This document shows positions 10,577-20,742 of a stretch of DNA of 64,000 nucleotides, piece after piece. The translations under genes and the position numbers were made by a program. Each line of letters begins with the position of its first letter. Within the stretch, counting starts at the first letter, position 1. The notes below the pieces were generated by a model that made no database searches, was not told the DNA's origin, and saw only the letters and a program-made list of their open reading frames with translations. The stretch lies in NCBI RefSeq assembly GCF_018143015.1, contig NC_054743.1, forward strand, positions 31,397,934 to 31,461,933, written 5' to 3'. Origin of the DNA: Lytechinus variegatus. Its lineage: Eukaryota > Echinodermata > Echinoidea > Temnopleuroida > Toxopneustidae.

Positions 10577-13500
10577 ATGGCTGAATCTTCAAGTGCTGCT
10601 GCTTCCAATTCAGAGGTTTGCTTTTCGTTTTGTCACAATAATAGGGCACTATTTGCTATAATCTTTTTCGTTTTTATTTAACTAAGATGTATTTCTTTAT
10701 TTCAGGATAAAATTATTTCGTATTGTTACTTTGAGAGATCGGTAACAGTAATGAAGTTAAGTTATATTTTATTGTATGTCCCATATGCTGCAAAATTTGT
10801 TTGTTGTGCACTGTTAGTGTTACGAAATACCACTCATTCAATGAACAAGCCAACAAGGTTATGAAATATGATTAGGTCAGGGAATCTGAAGTGATCCAGT
10901 GGTTGTCCGTGTAATACTAGGCAGACAAGGGTATACTCCAAAATGGGGTTGCAATAGCTTTCCAAATAAATTGGGGAAAAATAAATTGTGCACTTGCGCC
11001 TCGATTATCATGATTACTTATAATAATATAAAATCGTTTGTGACTTTTTTGTGTTCTTCATCCATTATTATTAATGGATGAAGAACACACGTACACCATG
11101 AACCGCGTTTGGCAGTGGATTTCTAATTTGTGGGTCGCGTGTGCTGCGTTCCCACTTCTGGTGTACCCGCTGCCTAATATTACTAGGGCAAGTCCTGGGC
11201 TCCGACCCGTTTTGCGGGCCAGAGCTCCCTTGTGATAGGTTATGATTAGACCAAAAGCTTCATGGTTGTTCCGCTGAAGTCCGTTGGCTCCACTCATCGA
11301 ATACAAAGACCAAAGTTCTAGCTCGATCTGTACGGTGACTCAAAGTGGATTTTCAATGGTTTTCCCCATGTTCATGGATGTTGGAAACGTCCTCTCATGA
11401 AAATGGCACTTTCATGAGCTAAAGTCAGCCGCCATTTTTCCCAGGAAGTCATGCGGGAAAGGCTAAAAAATTGACCTTCATTATTGCTTAACAGTGTAGT
11501 TCACCAGTAGAGGCACTGGTAAGAAAATTGGGGACGTCCAAGTTACAGGGACTGTCTCGGTTTTCAAAGATTTCTCCAAACATGAAATCTAGGATAGTTC
11601 ATTCACCAGTCAAGTGCCGACTCCAATCTTAAACATATCAGGTCTCATAACAAGATTATTGGAAGATGACAAGTCATGAAAAATAGATGGTGAATTTGGG
11701 GAATTGAGGTCACTGAATCTGTATTAGCACACGATATCCCTGTAATTGCTGTCTATTTCTCGGAGGGGTAAGTGAAAAAAAAGCTGTCCCCATAAACAAG
11801 GAATATCTCCATTTTTCAAGATATGGTTTGTCTTGGTTTATGAGGATGTCCTTCGTTTCTGGGACAATCCCAATTTTTGGACCAGCGGCTCTACTGTTCA
11901 CCGATGAACTGAAATTACAGAGCTAGATCTACGGGTACATGTACCAGTATGGGATTTTTCCCTCTGCATGCATCACACTGTCATCTATAGAAAACGGTTT
12001 TGTTTGCAATTTGATCATTCTCTCCTGAAACAGGAAACTGAGGATACCCAGGACTTCGATGGGCAGGAAGTTGATCAAGAAATTCCAGCTGAGAGTGCCG
12101 ATAAGAAAAAAAGGTTCTTCAACAAAGAGTGTAAGAGGCATTATGATTTCAGGCTTTCCATCCTGTTTTAGTTTGCAAGATAACTGAAGGTTCATTTAGC
12201 AGATAAACTTAAAATGTATGCTCCTTTTTTTCTAACTTACATGTACATCCTCTAGGGCACATGGCTAACGTGGATATGCCTTGAGTTTTATCATTCCATA
12301 CTAAAAGAACATACAGAAGAGGAGGAAGACAAGTGAATGAAATAAGATGAGGTTAAGACTTGGAAAATAAAAAGAATCTTTCATGTCACTATAAAATTTT
12401 ATTATTAGGCATTGATGAATAAGATATTAATCTAATAATTAAATTTCCCCTTTTGTTTCATCTCACACTTAGCAAGAGGAATAGGAAGAAAGTCATCATT
12501 CTCATATGCATGTCCTAAGGATGTGCCGTTCCTATGTTAAAACTCAAAGTAATAATTGATAATGTTTATTCAGATAGTCAACTTGTTCGGTACAAAATCA
12601 TCCAGTTTCAGATCACAAAATCAAAAATTTTCTGCTCGCGCTTTGTGCTTACATTATTAATGTAGGAAGATCCCTTTTTACTCATTCTCTTCATGATTTA
12701 CGAAACATGTATAGAGTGTCCCATTTTTAAGTCTAAATCTCGAATTTTTTTCCGATCGCGCTCGCATCAATTCTTCAGTTAAATACCTGTCCTGTTGATG
12801 ATTAAAAGAATTGATTAGAATTTTACATTCTTTGTGTGAAAATGTCAGAATTTTTCAGCTCGCACTCTATGCTCACATTATCTGATTATTGAAATATGTA
12901 ACGTCTCCATGGCTAAGTGCAAGCAGTCCTTAATAGGTTCCTTTTTAATCAGTTCAAAACGTATATAAAAAATTTCTGTTCGCACTCTGCGCACGCATTA
13001 TTAATGTAAGGAAGATCCCCAGTTACTCATCCTTTTCATGATTTACAAAACTTGAATAGAGTGTCTCGTTCAGTAGGTCTAAATCTCTACTTTTTCCGCT
13101 CGTGCTTTGCGCTCGCATCAATTGTTTAGTTATACCTATTATGTTTAAGTCACAAAAAGTGCTTAGAATTTCCATTCCTTATGTAAAAATTTCAGCTCAC
13201 GCTTCGCGCTCGCATTATTTGATTTTTGAAATATGTATAACGTCTTCATGGTTAACTGCAAACAGTCTTTAATAGTACCTTTCCCATCAATGCATTTCTG
13301 CTCGCGCTTCACGTTCATAGAATTATTCATTTGCATACACATCTTTTTCAGGATAACGAACATTGCCCAGAATGTTCAAAATTTTAGGAAAAAATACATA
13401 AGATTTCCAAAAAAAATAGCTTGCGCTTTGTGCCCGCATTATATAAGTAAGGATTATGGTATTATATATTATGTTTATTTAATGAGAATAAAGCTAAGAA

Positions 13501-14960
13501 GTGACTATTAGGACTACTGCTTCAAACAAACCAAAAATCTCGGCAAAAATCATCTTTGAGTAGCCGATCAGGGAAAATATGGCTGAAAAAAAAAATTTCC
13601 CCCCCCCCCCCCCCATTGGCGAAGGCTGGATCCGCCCCTGATATATAGATATGTATGGAGAGAACAGAATTTTTCAAGTTTGAGATAGCATTTGTCATTC
13701 TGTAGGAGGTATCAAAGTATAAATCATTTATCCATATACATGTATATTTTTTATCATATTACAGAAAAGCAATGTTTACATCTCGTTCTTTTTTCTTCTT
13801 ACTGTACAGTGAGATGTATGATGTATGGCTTTGGTGATGATCAGAACCCATATGCTGAAACTGTGGATCTACTAGAAGATTTAGTTCTTGGCTTTATTAC
13901 AGATATAGTAAGTGTGCTATGCATGTTGCTTTTGAAAATAAATAGAAAAAAAGAAGTGTGGATAAAGTGCATATTCCACAAATGTTCAAGGTGGATTTTT
14001 ACAAGTTTATACTAAACGTGACAATGATGGTATTGATAGTCATCATATTTAAAGGTCAAGTCGACCGCAGAAAAATGTTGATTTGAATAAATGGGGAAAA
14101 ATCAAACAAGCAAAATGCTAAAAATTTCATCAAAATCGGATGTAAAATAAGAATGTTGTGACATTTCATTTAAAAAGTTTTGCACGATTTCACAAAACAG
14201 TTATATGCACATCCTGGTCGGGATGCGCATGAGGAGACTGATGACGTCATCCACTCACTATTTCTTTTGTATTTTATGATATGAAATATTCTGATTTTCT
14301 CCTCATTGTCAAGGGAAACGACAATGATTCATTCCTCCCTGAACATGTGGAATTAGCATTGGTCAATACTATATGGTTCACTCAAGTTGGTCCTTATTGT
14401 CCAATATATACAACAACAAAAAATTGTATTATTCAAACAATAAAAAAACAAAAATAATAGATTTAGATGCAATGTCTCTACTCTTATAAGCCAAGAGAGT
14501 AATAACTACATGTACAGGTATTTGAATGGATTTTCCAATTATATTTATGAAGATATGCATTACCCATGAAAGCTTGTCAACTTTTTTCTTTAGAGGTGTA
14601 GTCTAGAAGAATATAGAGATTTATTTTAGTAACTAGACCATGCTTGTCTTTTCAGAGGTACAATACATGTTTCCCATTATCCACCCTTAAACTTGCTTTA
14701 AATTGTTATTGACTTTTGGAAAGTACTGCATGCAGTAGAGTAAATAATAGTTCCATGCAGCATCTCATTCTCTTCCTCATTTTGTTTTCAATCAGACCCT
14801 GAAGGCAACCCAGGTAGGCCGACAAGGCAGAGTTCAAGTAGAGGATATCATCTTTCTCATCAGGAAAGACCCTCGCAAGTATTCCAGAATCAAACAGCTT
14901 CTGCTAATGAATGAAGAACTCAAGAAAGCCAGGAAGGCATTTGACGAAGCCAATTATTAG
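10577..14960 (+). CDS. TAF13: TAF13, TFIID subunit 13 (four exons)
   Basis: TAF13 is a small histone-fold subunit of the general transcription factor TFIID. It pairs with TAF11 and acts at pol II promoters. Exons read: 10577-10615, 12034-12130, 13810-13907 and 14796-14960, giving 132 residues. Human TAF13 is of similar length. Exon 1 begins MAESSSAAASNSE and exon 2 is acidic, ending in a basic KKKRFF stretch. Exon 3 carries the hallmark RCMMYGFGDDQNPY that opens the histone fold. Exon 4 carries GRQGRVQVEDI, FLIRKDPRK and the C-terminal KARKAFDEANY. All junctions are GT/AG and in phase: exons 1-2 and 3-4 join between codons, and 2-3 splits a Leu codon as T|TG. Exon 1 is the least certain because that region is poorly conserved, but its donor and phase fit. 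An AATAAA lies 90 bp after the stop. Confidence 0.92.
11050..11089. repeat. Perfect short inverted repeat
   Basis: Arms of 18 bp (11050-11067 and 11072-11089, TGTGTTCTTCATCCATTA and its inverse) are separated by 4 bp. It lies in TAF13 intron 1 and is not flanked by an A/T-rich terminator-like tail. Confidence 0.8.
12600..13450. repeat. Higher-order tandem repeat, period about 345 bp
   Basis: Blocks such as 'ttctgctcgcgctttgtgct', 'aatgtaggaagatcccc' with 'ttcatgatttac', and 'cagctcgcactctatgctc' return in the same order about 345 bp later. Each period contains about three sub-units built around a CTCGCGCT-TTGCGCTCGCATT phrase. It fills most of TAF13 intron 2. Related phrases occur near 10-40 and 9810-9840. 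Confidence 0.6.
14051..14460. mobile_element. MITE family A, copy 1 (incomplete)
   Basis: Starts with TTTAAAGGTCAAGTCGACC and follows the left arm and centre of family A ('aaaatcggatgtaaaataag', 'gatgacgtcatccactcac', 'tttcttttgtattttat'). The right arm is missing after about 14460. It lies in TAF13 intron 3. Confidence 0.75.
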
Positions 14961-15050
14961 TGAAAATATCCTGTTGAACTGTCAATCATAGGAGATGATA
15001 CGGGTACTAGGACGGAAGTTCCGCTACTTTAGGAAACTCAGCAAAGGACC

Positions 15051-15056
15051 AATAAA
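15051..15056 (+). promoter_or_regulatory. AATAAA polyadenylation signal for TAF13
   Basis: Canonical hexamer 90 bp downstream of the TAF13 stop codon and about 215 bp upstream of the RPP21 start, implying a short TAF13 3' UTR that ends before RPP21. Confidence 0.6.
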
Positions 15057-15269
15057 CTAATATAGATATTCGATCTTAGATAATTTTTCTGGTGATACGA
15101 CAGCTGTGAATTGTAAGAACTGAAATACAGTGAGATAGTATTAGGAGTTTGTTATTGGTGTGGAAACGATATGAAGGTTACGATACAGTGACTTTCAGCA
15201 CATATTACCGCTGCATTTCTTGAAGACATCCTTAGCTTCGGAACCTCTAAAGGATCAGCCTTGCCCAAG

Positions 15270-15632
15270 ATGGTGAAAAGTTGCAAAGGTGACACGGGTC
15301 ACCAGCGAATGAACTACCTGTACCAAGCAGCCCACTGCACCCTGGCACAGAACCCAGGGAACACTCAGCTGGCCAGGTTCTACATCGAGACCATGAAGAG
15401 TGTAGCAGCAAAGCTTGTGCTGAGACTTGATCCTCATATCAAGCGTACTATATGCAAAAAGTGCAGTTCCCTTTTGATCCCTGGGGTCACTGCTACCGTC
15501 AGGGTCAAAGGTCGTAGGCAGAAGCACATGGTCGTGACATGCTTGGATTGTAAACAAGTCAAGAGGTTCAATACGGATGAAAAGCATGTCCTGTGGGCAC
15601 ATAAAACAGAAGCCATTCAAGACAAGAGCTGA
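15270..15632 (+). CDS. RPP21: RPP21, ribonuclease P/MRP protein subunit p21 (single exon)
   Basis: A 120-residue zinc-binding protein of the Rpp21/Rpr2/SNM1 family. This is a subunit of nuclear RNase P, which removes the 5' leader of pre-tRNAs. Visible features are an N-terminal helical segment with MNYLYQAAHCTLA, the LARFY motif at 34-38, a basic VLRLDPHIKRT segment, and four zinc-ligand cysteines as two CxxC pairs (C62/C65 in CKKC and C91/C94 in CLDC). The matching human phrases are NFLYQAAHCVLAQ and KRTLCRGCSSLLVPG. The ATG at 15270 gives the expected N terminus; there is no upstream in-frame ATG close by. The gene lies head-to-tail with TAF13, 309 bp after its stop. It has no intron, unlike vertebrate RPP21, and lacks the variable human C-terminal tail. 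I saw no poly(A) remnant, so a retrocopy is possible but unproven. Confidence 0.93.
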   Translation: MVKSCKGDTGHQRMNYLYQAAHCTLAQNPGNTQLARFYIETMKSVAAKLVLRLDPHIKRTICKKCSSLLIPGVTATVRVKGRRQKHMVVTCLDCKQVKRFNTDEKHVLWAHKTEAIQDKS

Positions 15633-15689
15633 TAAATCGGCTTTTAAGTGTAGATTGCCAAAAGAAACTCGTGCTAAGAGGATGCGCGA

Positions 15690-15897
15690 TAGTGCATAGT
15701 TTTTTCTACAGGAAAATTGTAAACTAAGGAGATCACACCAAATTGTCAAGAAATCAATGAATATATGGATATCTAGATGAATATTCATATCTAGATTTTT
15801 TCTTTAGAACAAACTTCATTTTATATGTTGACTTTGCTGGCTTTCCATAGTTGCGATTGATCGGATCAATCGCAACTCTTTGTAAGACGGGCCCCAG
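15690..15897. mobile_element. MITE family B, copy 2 (left end missing)
   Basis: Retains the interior ('ctacaggaaa', 'caaattgtcaagaaatcaat', 'gttgactttgctggctttcc') and the right palindromic end GATTGATCGGATCAATCGC with CTTTGTAAGACGGGCCCC. It begins about 60 bp after the RPP21 stop, so it may supply part of that 3' UTR. Confidence 0.65.
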
Positions 15898-16001
15898 GGC
15901 TCCATAACACAAAGCTTTGCAATCAATAGCTAAATACCAATGACCAATCAAGATTATCGTTGCATGCACACTCTGTTTAAAATACTGGCCAGGAGCCAAT
16001 G

Positions 16002-16303
16002 GCCCGTATTCTGAAGTCAGGTTTAACTTAAACTCAGATTTAAAGTTGTAGTATGGGAAGCCGACAGTATCAAAATTTTCATTAAGTTGTATATTTCTTG
16101 TGTTTACTCTCTGCTCTTTCCTGATTCATCTATGGTGAAGACAATTATCTATTTATACTTCCTAGACAATCATGAATGATTTGAGAGCCAAGTGAGCTTA
16201 AGTATGATATTTCTAGTGATTTATGTAACAATTGGCTATCCATTCTTAAACCACAACTTTAAACCCGAGTTTAAGTTAAACCTGCTATCAGAATACTGGC
16301 CAA
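16002..16303. mobile_element. MITE family E
   Basis: About 45-bp terminal inverted repeats: GGCCCGTATTCTGAAGTCAG then GTTTAACTTAAACTCAGATT on the left, and the inverse ending in CAGAATACTGGCC on the right. It has no coding capacity and lies between two family B copies. Confidence 0.7.
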
Positions 16304-16358
16304 TGAGTGCAGTTCTTTCATGTTTGCAATTCATTGCAAACCTTGGTTCCGGAGCCCT

Positions 16359-16625
16359 GGGCCCCGTCTTACAAAGAGTTATGATTGATCAAATAAATCG
16401 TAACTTTATGGAAATCCAACAGTGTCATAATTTTTCCTACAAGAAATGTGCGAAAAGTAAAGAAAGGAGAGCATACTGAACTGTCAAAAAATCAATGAAT
16501 TTATGGATGTACATCCATATCTAGAAATTTTTTTTTAGCAAAGATGCATCTAATATGTTGACTTTGCTGGCTTTCCATAGTTGAGATTGATCCGATCAAT
16601 CGCAAGTCTTTGTGAGATGGGCCCC
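16359..16625. mobile_element. MITE family B, copy 3
   Basis: Complete copy with GGGCCCCGTCTTACAAAGAG at the left, the GATTGATC-type palindrome just inside both ends, and GGGCCCC at the right. Confidence 0.75.
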
Positions 16626-16751
16626 TGATCTCCATTGGCATTGGGTTAGTTTCTTATTTAAGGTCACCTGTCTTTTGTAGTATGAACAGCTTTATTAAAC
16701 ACCCACCCGCTGTGGTAATAATCATTAATTACAATTTGTAAGAAAATGATC

Positions 16752-16957
16752 CTGGGACCCGTCTTACAACGAGTTACAATTAATCCAATCAGTCATAATT
16801 CCATGGAAGAGAAGTGCAGTGAATTTTCAAGAAAACAATGAATGCATGATTGTACATCATAGCTAGAAAATATTTTGAACAAACATGCATAATAGATGTT
16901 GGCCGTCCATAGTTGTGATTGATCAGATCAATCGTAATTCTTTGTAAAAGTAAAGAC
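16752..16957. mobile_element. MITE family B, copy 4
   Basis: Shorter copy with GGGACCCGTCTTACAACGAG at the left, the interior 'gtgcagtgaattttcaagaa' shared with copies 6 and 7, and GATTGATCAGATCAATCG near the right end. Confidence 0.65.
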
Positions 16958-17111
16958 GGGGTGTTGTCTTTTTCTGGCAATGTGCAATCACGATGACATC
17001 TAGACACCATTGTATCCATTGATTTATCCATGATTGAAGGCCACAAAAGCAATGGTTGTTGATGCCATTTCCACTGTGCTCAGTTCACCTCCAATTGACC
17101 TTTGGAGTTCT

Positions 17112-17401
17112 GGGGCCCATTTCATAAAGAGTTACATCTGGGGAGCGTTTCCTGGAAGGACTTGTCGGATGTATTATCCGACAGTTACCATGGTAATAGT
17201 GCCTCACAGCCAATCAGAATCAAGGAAAGTTGTCAGATTTGACAACTTGTCTGACAAAAATGTTGATGAAACGCTCCCCTGTTGTAACTTTGCCATTATG
17301 GTAACTACCATGGTAACCTTGATTATGATTGGCTGCCGAGTCCTGTTACCATGGTAGTTGCCATAATGGCACAGTTATAAGTCCTTTATGAAACGGGCCT
17401 C
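17112..17401. mobile_element. MITE family D, copy 1, interrupted by a family C element
   Basis: The left end GGGGCCCATTTCATAAAGAG and the right end CTTTATGAAACGGGCCTC are inverses. Inner motifs 'gttgtaactttgccattatgg', split here by other bases elsewhere, and 'taccatggtagttgccata' match copy 2 at 38706-38869. A family C MITE occupies 17140-17279 near the left end. Confidence 0.7.
17140..17279. mobile_element. MITE family C, copy 2, nested in family D
   Basis: Complete: GGGGAGCGTTTCCTGGAAGG at the left and GATGAAACGCTCCCC at the right. The host family D sequence resumes directly on both sides, so C jumped into D after D had inserted. Confidence 0.75.
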
Positions 17402-17910
17402 TGATATGCCCTTTAGTTTGAGTTTTCAATTTGTGCTGTATTATAGAAATGTACCTGACAGTTGTGCTAAAATCTAATCAAAAATTTAAAGCATGCAGCT
17501 ACCATGGTTGAATGAAATGGAGCAGGGTCATTTTGCATAAAGAATTGATTATTATGGTTACTTGGCTATTTGATATATTATTAACTCCATGTACATGTAA
17601 CAGGGCTTAGCAGCAAATCAAACAAGGTTTCCATTTCATGATAATTAAAAGGCACAGTGACTATATATTTTGTTGGTACAGCTAACAATTACAATACATA
17701 ACTTCAGGGCCTAAAGTTGAATTGTTTTTGGTCTCGCTTATTAAAATGTGCATGAATACCTTTTAAGCAGTGAACCCCTAGACTACAAAAGATTTTCTAA
17801 ATTTTATATGGTCTCCATTTTCTTATAATACAGGATACTCAGAGTGGCTGTACCTTGAGGATTTTAAATGAAACTGGAAAGTCTTAATTTTCTGATTCAT
17901 TTGAAAGTCT

Positions 17911-18330
17911 AAAGGCGACCGCACACCTTACGACTGGTCCGCGACCCGATTTTAGAATAGAATGTATTAGAATGTGATGCTAATATTGAGACTTGGAATA
18001 TCTTACTCTGTAATGTTCTAAATCATTGTACGAAAACCTATGATCAAATTTGTGACTATGCTATCATCCTTAGAATAAAAGCGAATTTAATATCTAGTCA
18101 TAATGACGTCATAGCAGTCTTACGATTGGCTACGATTTGAAACTAATTTGGACTTTACTCCAAAATAAGGACTTGCAATCTTTCAAAATTGCCATAATAT
18201 TATTTCTATTAATTTTAACCTCAAATAAAATGATACCCTATGTTCCATTCACATCTTCAGAAAATGAGCAAAAAGCGATTTGTTCCACAATCGGGTCGCA
18301 GACCAGTCGTAAGGTGTGCGGTCGCCTTTA
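17911..18330. mobile_element. MITE family F, copy 1
   Basis: A 420-bp element with about 38-bp inverted ends: AAAGGCGACCGCACACCTTA then CGACTGGTCCGCGACCCG, and the near-perfect inverse at the right. A TA dinucleotide abuts both ends. It has no coding capacity. Confidence 0.8.
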
Positions 18331-18800
18331 ATTGTCTTGATTTCATTTAAATTTTTGTATGTAGATGTATGATGTAAATAAAGTGATTATCATTGTACAT
18401 ATTTTCATTAATAAACATCACTACAGCAGACATATGTAAATGCTTGCTTTTGTCAAGTCTATTGAGCAAATGCATGAATGAAAGAGGAAATCAATTCACA
18501 AATAATTCTATATATAATTTTAATTTGATTGACAAAACATATATGTAACATACATTTTTCCTGGAGGTTGGAAAATAAATCAATAATTATAGTTGAATAT
18601 ATATAAAAGGTAAGAGTTTCTCGTCTTCTTAAGATACAATTGAAAATCCATTTCAATGATATACGGTAGATAATTCATTTTGGAAGAGATAAGTTACCAT
18701 ATCCTCTGAAGTTTGGAAGAGTGTAATTCACATCTTCAAATCTGATTTTAGACAACAAAAATTACAAATTGTGAACACCCGTCTTCACAACATTAGTTAT

Positions 18801-19392
18801 TTAAAGGACAAGTCCACCCCAACAAAAACTTGATTTGAATAAATAGAGAAAAATTCAACAAGCATAACACTGAAAATTTCATCAAATTCGGAAGTAAAAT
18901 AAGAAATTTATGGCATTTTAAAGTTTCGCTTATTTTCAACAAAATAGTTATATGAACGAGCCAGTTACATCAAAATGAGAGTTGATGACATCACTCACTA
19001 TTTCTTTTGTATTTTATTATATGAAATATTTTTATTTTCTCATCATTGTCATGTGAAATGGAGTTTCATTCCTCCCTGAACACGTGGAATTCCATTATTT
19101 TAACGTGTTGTGCTTCAGGCAAGGAGGTCCTAATCGTCAAATTCGTAAAAATTAAAATATTGTAAAATTCAAACAATAAAAAACAAAAGAAATAGTGAGT
19201 GACATCATCGACTCTCATTTGGATGTAACTGGCTCGTTCATATAACTATTTTGTTGAAAATAAGCGAAACTTTGAAATGTCATAACTTTCTTATTTTACA
19301 TCCGATTTTGATGAAATTTTCAGCATTGTGCTTGTCTGATTTTTCTCTATTGATTCAAACCAACATTTTTCTGAGGTGGACTTGACCTTTAA
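18801..19392. mobile_element. MITE family A, copy 2 (full length, long arms)
   Basis: About 590 bp bounded by TTAAAGGACAAGTCCACCCC and the inverse ending in GGACTTGACCTTTAA. The arms pair over roughly 230-260 bp, for example 'atatgaacgagccagttaca' and 'tgtaactggctcgttcatat'. TTAA at both ends is consistent with a TTAA-targeting transposase. Confidence 0.82.
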
Positions 19393-20742
19393 CATTGATT
19401 TTACTTTTTTTTTAATCTTAGCTGTAACTTTTGTCTGTGATATGTTGTATAAACGAAGCCCTTTTTGTAAAAGGACCAAACATATCATTCCACATATTAC
19501 ATGTGTTGTTACAATTATTAACCTCTGGCAGAGTAATTTGACTTTTTTCTTCATAGCTGTTTCATCCAATCCATAGAATATACAACACATATTAAACAAA
19601 GTTCAGGATTTTGTTCACAAAACCTGTGTAATATCCAGTGTTTTTAACCCAATCAATGAATAAAAATCCACAACAGTTGACTGTTCCAAAAGCCAATATG
19701 GTTGGATCATTAAGTGTGCAGAATGCTTCCTTTTCTTGAACTGTATTGCTTGACAAAAAATGAAATTCAAGAAAAAATATATTCTGGTACACTTCATGCT
19801 CTCAGCAGACTATAAATACTGTACATATAAATTACATTCTTTAAAAAAACAACAAGAAGATTATTGAATAGCACATGAATATTTATTGTGGGTTAGAATT
19901 AGATAAAAGATGATTTTGATAACCTGTTCGCTACACATCTGTGACTAAGTTTCAAGGGCCTTTAGTTCAATCAATGACATCAATCAATCTTAAAGGGATC
20001 GTTTCACTTTGTGAAAAAATTCTCAAACTGAGAAGAAACATTTGTATGCTTTGTATGATTGTGATTTTTTTGCTTTGTAAGACCCCCTCACCCCACTTTG
20101 AAAACCATTCCATGGCCCCTGCTACCCACAGGGTTTTTAAAGTTGAATAACATTGACCAAGTCAGTTAAGGTCTGCTATTTATGGTAATTTCTAACTGGG
20201 GCTTCAAGTATGCTTAACAAAAGACTAATCGGCTTTAGTCATCTCATGCTGCACCTTCTGGAATGTTCAGGCATACTCTATTCCTAACAAGATGGCCAAG
20301 AAAGGACTGTCTGTACATGGTGTGAGGTGTGCTGGCATTGGTTCTACAAAAAAGCAGTTCAGAATTCATGAACCACAACAAGATGCACTGTTGGGATGAT
20401 GATAATATAAACAAAAGGCCAAGAATACAGCATTCTGGGGACAGTGTGAGGTGCGCTTCTCATTAAAGCTTTTAAATACAAGGGACAATGTTTCCTTGAT
20501 ACAGTCAAAGCTCTAGTAAACACATTCAGCATTAGGTGGAATGCTGTGAGGATACTCCATAATCCCAGAGATGGCTAAGAATACAGTGTTCGAAGTCGGT
20601 GGGATTTTGCAACTGAAATACATGGAGGATGCACACTGATGATGGAGTTCTCACTGTTCAATTCACCCATTCAAAACAATTCCTTGGGGATGGTCAGTAC
20701 CTCTACATCCTGTGACAGGTGACAGCATGTCTCCTGGAACAC

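Larger units (their letters stand above)
15633..20742. other. Intergenic stretch between RPP21 and the C6orf118-like gene, filled with MITEs
   Basis: No supportable gene. At least seven small inverted-repeat elements lie here (B2, E, B3, B4, D1 with C2 inside, F1, A2). The part from 19400 to 20742 has no recognised repeat and would include the 3' UTR of the minus-strand gene. No open frame in the region shows a known domain. Confidence 0.6.
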
